DNA of 64,000 bases, taken from contig NZ_JAWLAR010000011.1 of the NCBI RefSeq assembly GCF_041395345.1, positions 62,001 through 126,000 on the forward strand, in the 5' to 3' direction. A model generated the notes under the pieces. The model was not told the DNA's origin and ran no database searches. It worked only from the letters and a program-made list of their open reading frames with translations. Positions 7,923 through 16,534 of the stretch are shown in pieces; the stretch's first letter is position 1; every line of letters begins with the position of its first letter. The stretch comes from Dokdonella sp041395345. Its GTDB lineage: Bacteria; Pseudomonadota; Gammaproteobacteria; Xanthomonadales; Rhodanobacteraceae. Both the position numbers and the translations under genes were made by a program.

Positions 7923-8864
7923 ATGCACTCCCATCACCACGACCATGAGCACGAACACGGGCAGGCCGCTGGCGGATCGCCGCAACGCGAACGACGGCTG
8001 CTGTTCGCCTTTGGCCTGACCACGATCACCATGGTCGCCGAGGCAGTTGGCGGCTGGATTTCGGGCTCGCTGGCCCTGCTCGCCGATGCCGGGCACATGC
8101 TGGTCGATGCCGGGGCGCTGATGTTTGCCTGGCTGGGGGCGCTCTTTGCGCGGCGCCCGGCCGACGCGCTGCGCAGTTTCGGTTACGCGCGGTTGGAAGT
8201 GCTGGTTGGCTACACGAATTCCCTGACCCAGATCCTGCTGGTCGCCTGGATCGCCTATGAGGCGGTGACACGCTTCATGAACCCCGCGCCGATTCTGTCC
8301 GGGACAATGCTCGTCGTTGCCCTGGCCGGTTTGCTGGTCAACCTGTTCGTGCTGCGGGTCCTGGGCGGACACGAACATGACGATCTCAATACGGCGGCCG
8401 CGCGCCTGCACGTCATTGGCGACCTGCTTGGCTCGATCGGCGCGGTGGCGGCGGCGCTTGTGGTTCGTTATCTGGATTGGCTGTGGGCGGATCCTGCGAT
8501 CTCGATTTTCGTTTCGCTGCTGATCCTGACCAGTGCCTGGCGACTGCTGCGTCGCAGCGCCCATATCCTGCTTGAAGGTGTTCCCGAGGGAGTCGATTCC
8601 GGCGAGGTGTCGGAGAAACTCGAGGCGGACATTGCCGATGTCCGCGAAATCCACCACGTCCACGTCTGGCAGCTCGGAGGCGGTCAACGGATGGCCACGT
8701 TGCACGCAAGACTGCACGAGGGCGGCGACCCGGATCGGGCGATACGATCCATCCAGGATGCCTTGCGCGGGCACTTCGGTGTCAGCCATGCCACGGTACA
8801 GATCGAGGCCGTGGGGTGTTCTCAGGTCAGTTGTGCGACGGGCCAGGATATCTGCAAGCCGTGA
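7923..8864 (+). CDS. zitB: Cation diffusion facilitator, probable zinc exporter (ZitB/CzcD type)
   Basis: A 313-residue CDF transporter that should exchange cytoplasmic zinc for protons. The N-terminus is His-rich (HSHHHDHEHEH). Six transmembrane helices carry the metal site: D55, H58 and D62 in DAGHMLVD (helix 2) and H163, D167 in HVIGD (helix 5). A cytoplasmic C-terminal domain follows, with the REIHHVHVWQL motif. A second His/Asp-rich stretch (GGHEHDD) lies in the helix 4-5 loop. These are the features of zinc-selective members; cadmium or cobalt may also be carried. It follows the MerC-like gene on the same strand. No Zur box was seen directly upstream, which is expected since exporters are normally not repressed by Zur. 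Confidence 0.87.
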   Translation: MHSHHHDHEHEHGQAAGGSPQRERRLLFAFGLTTITMVAEAVGGWISGSLALLADAGHMLVDAGALMFAWLGALFARRPADALRSFGYARLEVLVGYTNSLTQILLVAWIAYEAVTRFMNPAPILSGTMLVVALAGLLVNLFVLRVLGGHEHDDLNTAAARLHVIGDLLGSIGAVAAALVVRYLDWLWADPAISIFVSLLILTSAWRLLRRSAHILLEGVPEGVDSGEVSEKLEADIADVREIHHVHVWQLGGGQRMATLHARLHEGGDPDRAIRSIQDALRGHFGVSHATVQIEAVGCSQVSCATGQDICKP

Positions 8865-8870
8865 TTCGAC

Positions 8871-8898
8871 TTGCGCTTTGCCACGGCACTGCTATCCT
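8871..8898 (+). promoter_or_regulatory. Candidate sigma-70 promoter for the bTHX gene
   Basis: TTGCGC (8871-8876) and TATCCT (8893-8898) are separated by 16 bases and lie just after the CDF stop codon, about 40 bases before the bTHX start. Confidence 0.4.
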
Positions 8899-8937
8899 TC
8901 CCGCCCTTTGTTCGCCGAATTATCTAGAGGAATACCG

Positions 8938-9156
8938 ATGGGCCGTGGTGACCGCAAGACCCGCAAGGGCAAAATCGCTATCCGCAGTTATGGCAACGTG
9001 CGTCCGCACTCGGACAGCAGCGTCGTAGTTGCCAAGCCGAAGGCGGCAGCCAAGTCTGCGGCCAAACCTGCCGCCAAGACTGCGGCAAAGACCGCGACCA
9101 AGACGGCCGCCAAGAAGGCGCCAGCAAAGAAGGCTGCGGCCAAGAAGGCCGAGTAA
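8938..9156 (+). CDS. Small ribosomal subunit protein bTHX-like, with Lys/Ala-rich tail
   Basis: A 72-residue basic protein. The first 24 residues (MGRGDRKTRKGKIAIRSYGN, then VRPH) are the hallmark of the THX family of small 30S proteins, which bind at the top of the head of the subunit. From about residue 33 a tail of alternating lysine and alanine with prolines (AKPKAAAKSAAKPAAK and onward) is histone-H1-like and extends well beyond the core of about 25-30 residues. AGAGG at a proper distance supports the ATG at 8938. It is monocistronic, with its own promoter-like element and terminator. Confidence 0.78.
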   Translation: MGRGDRKTRKGKIAIRSYGNVRPHSDSSVVVAKPKAAAKSAAKPAAKTAAKTATKTAAKKAPAKKAAAKKAE

Positions 9157-9204
9157 TCGCCAGGCCGGAGTGGTCCGGCCGCGATAGCAGAGTAACCCAG
9201 CAGG

Positions 9205-9228
9205 CCCCCGCACAGCGGGGGTTTGTCG
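9205..9228 (+). terminator. Intrinsic terminator after the bTHX gene
   Basis: CCCCCG (9205-9210) pairs with CGGGGG (9216-9221) around a CACAG loop and is followed by TTTGTCG. It lies 48 bases after the stop codon. Confidence 0.75.
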
Positions 9229-9230
9229 TT

Positions 9231-10241
9231 TCAGGCGGTACCGGCCTGCATGAGCGGGGAAGATCCTGAAACGATGTGCGCCTGCGGCTCGCCGAGCCAG
9301 GCCTCGGCCCGTCTGCGACCGTGATCGCGCAAGGCGGTCAGGAAACTGATCGACGTGTTGAAGCCGGCCCTGGCCCGAAAAGCATCGAGGGATTCTCCGG
9401 GCTCTATCAGATGGATTTGAAGGTTCTTCACGCGTCGACCCAGCCAGCTCAGCGTCATCGCCCCCTCCAGCGCATCCTTGGCCAAAGCCAGTGTCCGGAG
9501 TTCGCGCAGAAAGGCGCTGGAAAATCCGAGCTCGCTCATGCGCTCGGCGATCCTGGCAGCGGTGTCGGGAATTTCCTTGCGATCCAGCGGCTGCACCAGC
9601 ACGGCGAGAATCCTGGATGAAAGGCCGCGGTGGACCAGCGGCTCGAGCACCGGATTGCCGGCCCAGCCGCCATCCCAGTAGACCTCGCCATCGATCTTGA
9701 CCGATTCGAAGATCTGCGGCAGGCAGGTGGATGCCAGCAACGCATCGATACCCACTTGCTCGGGACCGAACATGACCAGGGCACCATCACGCACGCGTGT
9801 AGCGGCCAGATGAAGCGGGAACGGCGAGTGCTCGCGCAGGCCGTCGAAATCAAACAGGGATTCCGCAATCTGGCGCACCGGATTCAATCCCAGCGGATTG
9901 ATCTGTCGGGGCGTGAAGTAGCGATGCAGGTTTTGCGCGGCCTTCTTGCCCGAACGTACCTGTGAACCGAAGATCCACGCCGAGGCGTGGGTATGGGCTG
10001 CGACCCGGTGCCAGAGTTCGGAGAGGCAGGCGCGCGCGCCTTCGGAGCCGCCATCCATCCAGCCTTGCGCAAGCGCGAGCGCGTTGAGTGCGCCACTACT
10101 GGTTCCGCTGACCTGCTCGATCTCGAAACCGGGCTCCTCGAGCAGGCGATCGAGCACGCCCCAGGTAAACGCGCCGTGCGCACCGCCTCCCTGGAGTGCA
10201 AGGGCGGTCGGGCCGGTGATCGAATCTTGCGGTTTGCCCAT
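9231..10241 (-). CDS. Patatin-like phospholipase
   Basis: A 336-residue cytoplasmic patatin-family hydrolase. It carries the glycine-rich oxyanion loop GGGAHG (residues 18-23), the nucleophile elbow GTSSG (46-50, Ser48) and the catalytic Asp in DGG (190-192): the complete Ser-Asp dyad. No signal peptide is seen. The C-terminal region is family-typical. Proteins of this kind (RssA-like) hydrolyse acyl esters of phospholipids; the true substrate is unknown. It lies 27 bases downstream of hutI on the same strand and could be read from the hutI transcript. Confidence 0.85.
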   Translation of the reverse strand: MGKPQDSITGPTALALQGGGAHGAFTWGVLDRLLEEPGFEIEQVSGTSSGALNALALAQGWMDGGSEGARACLSELWHRVAAHTHASAWIFGSQVRSGKKAAQNLHRYFTPRQINPLGLNPVRQIAESLFDFDGLREHSPFPLHLAATRVRDGALVMFGPEQVGIDALLASTCLPQIFESVKIDGEVYWDGGWAGNPVLEPLVHRGLSSRILAVLVQPLDRKEIPDTAARIAERMSELGFSSAFLRELRTLALAKDALEGAMTLSWLGRRVKNLQIHLIEPGESLDAFRARAGFNTSISFLTALRDHGRRRAEAWLGEPQAHIVSGSSPLMQAGTA

Positions 10242-10268
10242 GATCTGACAGAAATCCGAATGGACCGG

Positions 10269-11513
10269 CTAGCCGGAAACGTTCTTGCCGGCAGCGAAAA
10301 CCCGGCGTGCCAGCGGACCACCTATCCAGTAGCAGAGATCCGCCGGCGAGCCGATGTCCCAGACCACAAAATCGGCGCGCAATCCGGGTGCGAGTCGTCC
10401 GCGGTCATCCAGGTCCAGGGCACGGGCGGCATGCAGGGTCGCTCCGCGCAGGGCTTCCTCCGGGGTTAATCGAAACAGCGTGCAGGCCATGTTCATGGCC
10501 AGTCGCAGCGACAGCATCGGCGAGGTGCCCGGGTTCAGGTCAGTAGCCACCGCCATCGGCACCTGGTGCTCGCGCAGTGCAGCGATCGGCGGGAGCATGG
10601 TGTCGCGAAGCGCGTAAAAGGCGCCAGGCAGCAGCACGGCCACCGTGCCCGACTTCGCCATTGCCTGTACGCCATCGATACTGGTGTGTTCGACATGATC
10701 GGCCGAGAGTCCGTCAAACTCGGCGCTCAAGCCGGCGCCACCCAGGTCTGACAACTGGTCTGCATGAAGTTTGACGCGCAAGCCCAGCGCACGGGCCTTT
10801 TCGAAAACGCGTCGCGTTTCTTCCGCGGTGAAAGCGATCTTCTCGCAGAAGGCATCGACGGCATCGGCCAGCCCGCTTTCGGCAATCGCCGGCATCATCA
10901 CTTCGCAGACATGCTCGACATAGTCGCCTTGGCGACCGGCAAACTCGGCTGGCAGCGCGTGCGCACCTAGAAACGTGGTGCGCACGGTCACGCCGAGGGT
11001 CTCGCCAATCCTGCGTGCGACGCGCAGCATTTTCATTTCGTTGTCGAGGTCGAGTCCGTATCCCGACTTGATTTCCAGCGTGGTCACGCCGTCGGCGACC
11101 AGGGCGCGCGCGCGCGGGATGGACTCAGCAAGCAACTCGTCCTCGCTGAGCGAACGGGTCTCGCGGACGGTCGAGGCGATGCCGCCGCCGGAACGGGCGA
11201 TTTCTTCGTAGCTCGCGCCGTTCAGGCGCAGATCGAACTCCTGCGCGCGATTGCCGCCGAACACGAGGTGGGTGTGGCAGTCGATCAACCCGGGGGTAAT
11301 CCAGGCGCCGGCCAGCGACTCGACTCGGGTCGCAAGGTGCTGGGGCAAGTCGGGCAGGGCATGCATGGCATTGGCGAAAACGATGCGGCCGTCTTTCCAG
11401 CCCAGCGCCGCATGGCGGATCTCCCCATACGGCGCACCGTTGTCGTCCATGCTGGCCAGATGACAATCGATCAGCAGTACGTCCCAGCGTTGTTGCGATG
11501 CATTGGTGTTCAT
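10269..11513 (-). CDS. hutI: Imidazolonepropionase
   Basis: A 414-residue amidohydrolase that opens imidazolone-5-propionate to N-formimino-L-glutamate, the third step of histidine breakdown. The metal motif DCHTHLVFGGNRAQEF and the downstream GGGIASTVRETR segment are diagnostic for HutI; later His and Asp ligands (HADQLSD, TDLNPGTSP) are present. ATG 11513 (MNTNASQQRW) is chosen over an upstream in-frame ATG that would add 12 residues of arginine-rich sequence. It is divergent from hutF across 113 bases. Confidence 0.93.
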   Translation of the reverse strand: MNTNASQQRWDVLLIDCHLASMDDNGAPYGEIRHAALGWKDGRIVFANAMHALPDLPQHLATRVESLAGAWITPGLIDCHTHLVFGGNRAQEFDLRLNGASYEEIARSGGGIASTVRETRSLSEDELLAESIPRARALVADGVTTLEIKSGYGLDLDNEMKMLRVARRIGETLGVTVRTTFLGAHALPAEFAGRQGDYVEHVCEVMMPAIAESGLADAVDAFCEKIAFTAEETRRVFEKARALGLRVKLHADQLSDLGGAGLSAEFDGLSADHVEHTSIDGVQAMAKSGTVAVLLPGAFYALRDTMLPPIAALREHQVPMAVATDLNPGTSPMLSLRLAMNMACTLFRLTPEEALRGATLHAARALDLDDRGRLAPGLRADFVVWDIGSPADLCYWIGGPLARRVFAAGKNVSG

Positions 11514-11626
11514 GTCGCGATTATCGCAGACCCTGCGCACTCTGCTCATGCGGGCTCGATGCAGGCCGATTTCAACAAATTGTCGGGTCGGCGGATAATC
11601 AACGGTTCCACCCTGGGAGTGCGCGC

Positions 11627-13057
11627 ATGAGCAGTCGAGTGTTTCAGGCCGGGAATGCCTGGTTGCAGAACGGATGGCAGCCCGACGTTCGCATCGAGAT
11701 CGACACGGGCCGCTACCTGACCGGCGCGCTGCTGGATGTCACTCCCGCATCCGGGAACAACAATGAATCGCTCGGGCGCTGGGTGGTTCCGGGCATGCCA
11801 AACCTGCATTCGCATGCCTTTCAGCGCGCCATGGCAGGTCTGGCCGAGCATCGCGGTGATCCTGCCGACAGTTTCTGGACCTGGCGCGAGGTCATGTATG
11901 GGTTTGCCGGGATGGTGGGTCCCGACGAGTTGCGTGTCATTGCTACCCAGCTTTATGTCGAGATGCTCAAGGCCGGCTACACCCAGGTCTGCGAATTCCA
12001 CTATCTGCACCATCAGCCGGATGGCAGGCCGTATGCCGATCCTGCCGCCATGTCACTGGCCCTGGTGGACGCCGCGCAGGAAGCCGGAATCGGGCTGACC
12101 CTGCTGCCGACCCTGTACATGACCGGTGGATTCGACGGGCGGGCCCTGGTCGAACGGCAGCGGCGCTTCGCCCACGATGTCGACGGATTCCTGCGATTGG
12201 TGGAACGCTTGCGCATGCTCGAGAGCTCGCATCTGCGCATCGGCATTGCCTTGCATTCGCTGCGCGCCGTTCCCGAAGATGCCATGAATGCCGTGCTCGC
12301 CGGCATCGCGAAACTGCCGCCGTCGCGCAGCGGTACTCCGAACGCGATGATGCCGATCCATATCCACATTGCCGAGCAGATCGGCGAAGTGCAGGACTGC
12401 CTGGCCGTCCGCAATGCGCGCCCGGTCGAATGGCTGCTCGACCACGCCAATGTCGATGCGCGCTGGTGTCTCGTGCATGCCACCCACGTCGACAGAATTG
12501 AAGTGGAGAAACTGGCGGCGACTCATGCCGTGGCCGGCCTGTGTCCCACGACCGAAGCCAATCTCGGCGATGGACTCTTTCCGCTCAGGGACTGGCTCGA
12601 CAAGGGTGGCTCGATCGGGATCGGATCGGACAGCCATATTTCCGTATCGCCGGTCGAGGAGATGCGCTGGCTCGAGTATGGGCAACGCCTGCTCACGCGG
12701 CATCGGAACATCAGCGCGAATGCAACGCAACCCAGCACCGGCGCCGTGTTGTTCGAGGCCTGCCTGGCCGGCGGCGCACGTGCATCTGGCATGCCGATCG
12801 GATTGCTTGAAGGCGGCGACGCCAGTCTGCCTTCGGTGGGTCATCGGGCAGACCTGCTGGTTCTCGATGATCACTCGCCACTGCTGGCGGGTCGCAGCCC
12901 CTCGAATGTTCTCGACACCTGGATCTTTGCGGGCAATTCGAATCTGGTTCGCGATGTCATGGTCAATGGAGAATGGGTCGTGCGCGATTTCCGGCATCGC
13001 GACGAGGCACGCATTGCCGCGCGCTATCGGGCCGTGATCGCGCGATTGCACGAATGA
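11627..13057 (+). CDS. hutF: Formimidoylglutamate deiminase
   Basis: A 476-residue amidohydrolase converting N-formimino-L-glutamate to N-formyl-L-glutamate and ammonia. It shows the HSH metal motif in MPNLHSHAFQRAMAGLAE, the CEFHYLHH segment, HIHIAEQ and the Asp ligand in GSDSHISVS. This marks the HutF/HutG route rather than the direct glutamate formiminohydrolase route. The start ATG 11627 has GGGAG 8 bases upstream. HutG, which would finish the pathway, is not in the window. It is divergent from hutI, with a region of 113 bases that must hold both promoters; I saw no recognisable HutC operator. Confidence 0.93.
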   Translation: MSSRVFQAGNAWLQNGWQPDVRIEIDTGRYLTGALLDVTPASGNNNESLGRWVVPGMPNLHSHAFQRAMAGLAEHRGDPADSFWTWREVMYGFAGMVGPDELRVIATQLYVEMLKAGYTQVCEFHYLHHQPDGRPYADPAAMSLALVDAAQEAGIGLTLLPTLYMTGGFDGRALVERQRRFAHDVDGFLRLVERLRMLESSHLRIGIALHSLRAVPEDAMNAVLAGIAKLPPSRSGTPNAMMPIHIHIAEQIGEVQDCLAVRNARPVEWLLDHANVDARWCLVHATHVDRIEVEKLAATHAVAGLCPTTEANLGDGLFPLRDWLDKGGSIGIGSDSHISVSPVEEMRWLEYGQRLLTRHRNISANATQPSTGAVLFEACLAGGARASGMPIGLLEGGDASLPSVGHRADLLVLDDHSPLLAGRSPSNVLDTWIFAGNSNLVRDVMVNGEWVVRDFRHRDEARIAARYRAVIARLHE

Positions 13058-13338
13058 CTACGGTTGTCCCGGAGCGATGTCGGGTTTGAATGACGCTGAC
13101 TTGACGCCGATTCCTGCATTTCGTCCTCCCAGCGCCGGCTGGGATCGAGTTCTTGCCTGGACTTTGCCGTGACAACAGGAAAACTGGATGACCGGGTGTT
13201 CGGCTGTTGAAACGCTCTTCCAGCCTGCCCTGGCATGACGAAACACGAGGTTCGTAGTACCGGGCAGCTCTGAGCTTGTCGAAGGGCATTGCACGTCTAC
13301 GACTCACCGTTCGTTCTGAGCATGTCGAGGGACTTCCG
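13058..13338. repeat. Intergenic repeat tract between convergent genes
   Basis: This 281-base stretch holds no credible gene. Two direct copies of a CTGAGCNTGTCGANGG motif occur at about 13270-13286 and 13317-13333; this is a dispersed repeat type known from proteobacterial genomes. The left part (about 13085-13165) resembles, in degenerate form, the element at 32166-32334: both contain GAATGRCGCTGACTT followed by an inverted CCAGCG...GGCTGG core. Confidence 0.5.
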
Positions 13339-14616
13339 CTAGTGTCTATTTGTTCTGGCGACGCCTATCGGCTCCAGCGCACCGCCGAGCATGTCGAAAT
13401 TGCCATCGTTCGGTTCGGCTTTCAGGCCCAGCAAGTAGGCGAGCAGTGGATACACGTCGACATTGTCGAACGGCGGCAAGACGACACCGGAACGGAACGC
13501 AGGCCCGTGCGCAATGAAGATCGCGCGCATGTCCGGGTCGTCGTTGTCGTAGCCGTGTTCGCCCAGAGAGAAATGATCTTTCCTGGCCAGCCAGGTACGG
13601 CTGGCAATGATCCAGCCATGATTGGCCAGGCACAGTATGGGTGGCACGCGCCGGTGTGTGCCGTAATGAAAGCGCGCGGGCAGCTCCGATTTTTTCCAGC
13701 ACTGCATGTGATCGTGCTTGCCGAGCAGGATGGCCTCGACCTTGTGGGTCTGGCCGGGGTTGGGGGCGATACCGGTGAGCACGCCGTAGCTGATGGTGCG
13801 GGCTGCCTCGCCCGGCAATATTTCATCGAGAATGACGACCCGCTCGGGCGAGGTCGCGACCATGCCGTGATCCGATACGATGACCAGGTTGACCGCATGT
13901 TCCAGGCCTCGCTCGATCAGGCCGTCGACCAGGCGTCGCACCATCGCATCGACAATGCGCAGTTCCGCATTCAATTCCACGGAATCCGGTCCGAAGTGAT
14001 GCCCCGTCTTGTCGATCGTGTCGAGGTAGAGGGTCATCAGGCTTGGGCGCTGGTCGATCGGCAGGGTCAGCCAACCCAGAACGTTGTCGACGCGCGTCAC
14101 CGCTTCAAGTTCCTCATCGTATCTGGACCAGAAATCCGGATGCGACCCTTGCACGGGTGCTTCGGATCCCGGCCAGAACATGATCCCGGAGTGCAGCCCC
14201 GCGCGTTTGGCCGTGATCCACAAGGGCGTCGCGTCGTTCCACCAGCGCGCATTTTCGATCGCCTGGCGATTCGAAGCAGCGAAGCGTTGATCCGGAATCT
14301 GCCCGTCCTCCATGATATTGGCGACGATGCCGTTGCGGTCCGGTCGCAGTCCCGTGATCAGGGCATAGTGGTTGGGGAATGTCAGGGTCGGAAAGGATGG
14401 GCGCATGTAGCGCGCGCGCACGCCGGAATCGGCCAGTGCATTGAGCGTCGGGGTCAAGCCGCGGTCAAGAAACTCCGCGCGAAATCCGTCGATGGAAATC
14501 AGTATCAGCGGCGTGGGCCGTGTCGCCTCGGTTGCCGAATCACGTGTTCCTGGACCGCTGCAGGCCAGCGGGAGCAACAGCAGCATGGGTGCAAGCAGGC
14601 GGTACCGGATCGACAT
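13339..14616 (-). CDS. Alkaline-phosphatase-superfamily phosphodiesterase (NPP type), lipoprotein
   Basis: A 425-residue lipoprotein (leader MSIRYRLLAPMLLLLPLAC with lipobox PLAC) of the ectonucleotide pyrophosphatase/phosphodiesterase family. The metal-binding ISIDGFR near the start of the mature protein, the nucleophile loop SFPTLTFPNHYALITG, the VSDHGM motif and a late histidine (AIFIAHGPAF) define the active site. Members split phosphodiester or pyrophosphate bonds of nucleotides or lipids outside the cytoplasm. It sits between hutF and hutU on the opposite strand and has no obvious link to histidine breakdown. Confidence 0.86.
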   Translation of the reverse strand: MSIRYRLLAPMLLLLPLACSGPGTRDSATEATRPTPLILISIDGFRAEFLDRGLTPTLNALADSGVRARYMRPSFPTLTFPNHYALITGLRPDRNGIVANIMEDGQIPDQRFAASNRQAIENARWWNDATPLWITAKRAGLHSGIMFWPGSEAPVQGSHPDFWSRYDEELEAVTRVDNVLGWLTLPIDQRPSLMTLYLDTIDKTGHHFGPDSVELNAELRIVDAMVRRLVDGLIERGLEHAVNLVIVSDHGMVATSPERVVILDEILPGEAARTISYGVLTGIAPNPGQTHKVEAILLGKHDHMQCWKKSELPARFHYGTHRRVPPILCLANHGWIIASRTWLARKDHFSLGEHGYDNDDPDMRAIFIAHGPAFRSGVVLPPFDNVDVYPLLAYLLGLKAEPNDGNFDMLGGALEPIGVARTNRH

Positions 14617-14718
14617 TGGCTCGTCAGGGCGGGGCAGTGGTATTCATTCTCGCCGATCCACATGACAGCTGGCCATCCGCTTGCGCGCCCTTCGGGGGCA
14701 GGCGCGCGACTTCGGCCC

Positions 14719-14724
14719 TATAAT
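14719..14724 (+). promoter_or_regulatory. -10 hexamer upstream of hutU
   Basis: A perfect TATAAT lies 27 bases before the hutU start. No -35 hexamer of good quality is seen at 16-18 bases upstream, so the promoter may need an activator. Confidence 0.45.
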
Positions 14725-14750
14725 CGCGCAATCGATTTTGGAGACGTCAG

Positions 14751-16421
14751 ATGAATGCACCCGAGCGTATCGACACCAACCGAACCATTCGAGCGCCTCG
14801 TGGCAGCGAACTGACTTGCAGGAGCTGGCTCAGCGAAGCGCCGTTCCGGATGCTGCAGAACAATCTCGATCCGGAAGTGGCCGAGAACCCGGCCGAGCTC
14901 GTGGTCTATGGTGGTATTGGCCGTGCAGCGCGCAACTGGGAGTGCTACGACGCGATCCTCGAGGCACTGAAGGAACTGGGTGACGACGAAACCCTGCTCG
15001 TGCAGTCCGGGAAGCCGGTCGGCGTGTTTCCGACCCATGTCGATGCGCCGCGCGTGCTGATCGCCAATTCCAATCTGGTTCCGCACTGGGCCACCTGGGA
15101 GCATTTCAACGAACTCGATCGCAAGGGCCTGATGATGTACGGCCAGATGACCGCGGGTTCGTGGATCTACATCGGCTCGCAGGGAATCGTCCAGGGCACC
15201 TACGAAACCTTCGTTGAAATGGGCCGTCAGCATTACGAGGGCCATCTCAAGGGAAAGTGGATCCTGACGGCCGGACTCGGCGGCATGGGTGGCGCGCAGC
15301 CGCTGGCTGCCAGCCTCGCCGGCGCCTGCTCGCTGAATATCGAATGCCAGCAACGCTGCATCGATTTCCGCCTGCGCACGCGCTATGTCGATGAGCAGGC
15401 GACTGATCTCGATGACGCGTTGGCACGTATCGAGAAGTATACGAAGTCTGGCGAGGCAAAATCGATAGCCTTGCTCGGCAATGCGGCCGAAATTCTGCCC
15501 GAGCTGGTGCGCCGAGGGGTGCGCCCCGATGCGGTCACCGATCAGACCAGCGCACACGATCCCGTGCATGGCTATTTGCCGATCGGCTGGACGGTCGAGC
15601 AATGGCTGGCCGAGCAGAAGGCAAACCCGGACAAGGTCCGCGACGCCGCCAAGAAATCGATGCGCGTGCATGTGGAAGCCATGCTCGCCTTCGAGAAGAA
15701 GGGCATCCCGACCTTCGACTATGGCAACAATATTCGCCAGATGGCCAAGGACGAGGGGTGCACGAATGCTTTCGATTTTCCGGGTTTCGTGCCCGCCTAT
15801 GTGCGTCCGCTGTTCTGTCGTGGCATCGGACCGTTCCGCTGGGTCGCCCTGAGTGGCGATCCGGAAGATATCTACAAGACCGACGCCAAGGTCAAGGAGC
15901 TGATCCCGGATGACGGGGCGTTACACAACTGGCTCGACATGGCTCGCGAGCGCATCAGTTTCCAGGGCCTGCCCGCACGCATCTGCTGGGTCGGGCTCGG
16001 CCTGCGTGACAAGCTCGGCCTTGCCTTCAATGAAATGGTCCGCAACGGAGAACTGAAAGCGCCGATCGTGATCGGTCGCGATCACCTCGATTCCGGCAGC
16101 GTGGCCAGCCCGAATCGCGAAACCGAATCGATGCAGGATGGCAGCGATGCAGTCAGCGATTGGCCGCTGCTCAACGCCATGCTCAACGTTGCCGGCGGCG
16201 CGACCTGGGTATCACTGCATCACGGTGGCGGTGTCGGCATGGGCTTCTCGCAGCACTCCGGCGTCGTCATTGTCTGCGACGGCACGGAAGCGGCCGACAA
16301 GCGTATTGCGCGCGTGCTCTGGAATGATCCCGGTACAGGTGTAATGCGGCATGCCGATGCGGGTTACGAGATCGCGAAAGCCTGTGCGAAGGAGCAGGGA
16401 CTCAAGCTGCCGATGGCCTGA
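14751..16421 (+). CDS. hutU: Urocanate hydratase
   Basis: A 556-residue NAD-dependent urocanase producing imidazolone-5-propionate. The family is highly conserved, and the window shows its hallmarks: YGGIGRAARNWECYDAI, MMYGQMTAGSWIYIGSQGI, the GGMGGAQPLA nucleotide-binding stretch, the active-site region FCRGIGPFRW, and a C-terminal LHHGGGVGMGFSQHSG motif. The length equals that of known enzymes. ATG 14751 follows a GGAG at the expected distance. hutH, which makes urocanate, is not seen on either side. Confidence 0.97.
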   Translation: MNAPERIDTNRTIRAPRGSELTCRSWLSEAPFRMLQNNLDPEVAENPAELVVYGGIGRAARNWECYDAILEALKELGDDETLLVQSGKPVGVFPTHVDAPRVLIANSNLVPHWATWEHFNELDRKGLMMYGQMTAGSWIYIGSQGIVQGTYETFVEMGRQHYEGHLKGKWILTAGLGGMGGAQPLAASLAGACSLNIECQQRCIDFRLRTRYVDEQATDLDDALARIEKYTKSGEAKSIALLGNAAEILPELVRRGVRPDAVTDQTSAHDPVHGYLPIGWTVEQWLAEQKANPDKVRDAAKKSMRVHVEAMLAFEKKGIPTFDYGNNIRQMAKDEGCTNAFDFPGFVPAYVRPLFCRGIGPFRWVALSGDPEDIYKTDAKVKELIPDDGALHNWLDMARERISFQGLPARICWVGLGLRDKLGLAFNEMVRNGELKAPIVIGRDHLDSGSVASPNRETESMQDGSDAVSDWPLLNAMLNVAGGATWVSLHHGGGVGMGFSQHSGVVIVCDGTEAADKRIARVLWNDPGTGVMRHADAGYEIAKACAKEQGLKLPMA

Positions 16422-16458
16422 ATCCTTCGCCTTGCCTGCCGTGCCTTTTGTATGAGCT

Positions 16459-16513
16459 GGCTTCAGCCGCGAGATTTTGTCGCAACGAGGCGAAGAGCAT
16501 CACGGCTGAAGCC
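16459..16513. repeat. Inverted repeat (REP-like) between convergent genes
   Basis: GGCTTCAGCCG (16459-16469) and CGGCTGAAGCC (16503-16513) are perfect inverted arms flanking 33 bases. It lies between hutU and the convergent hydrolase gene and could act as a bidirectional transcript end. Confidence 0.5.
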
Positions 16514-16534
16514 TGTTCCTGCGAAGGGCGTGCG

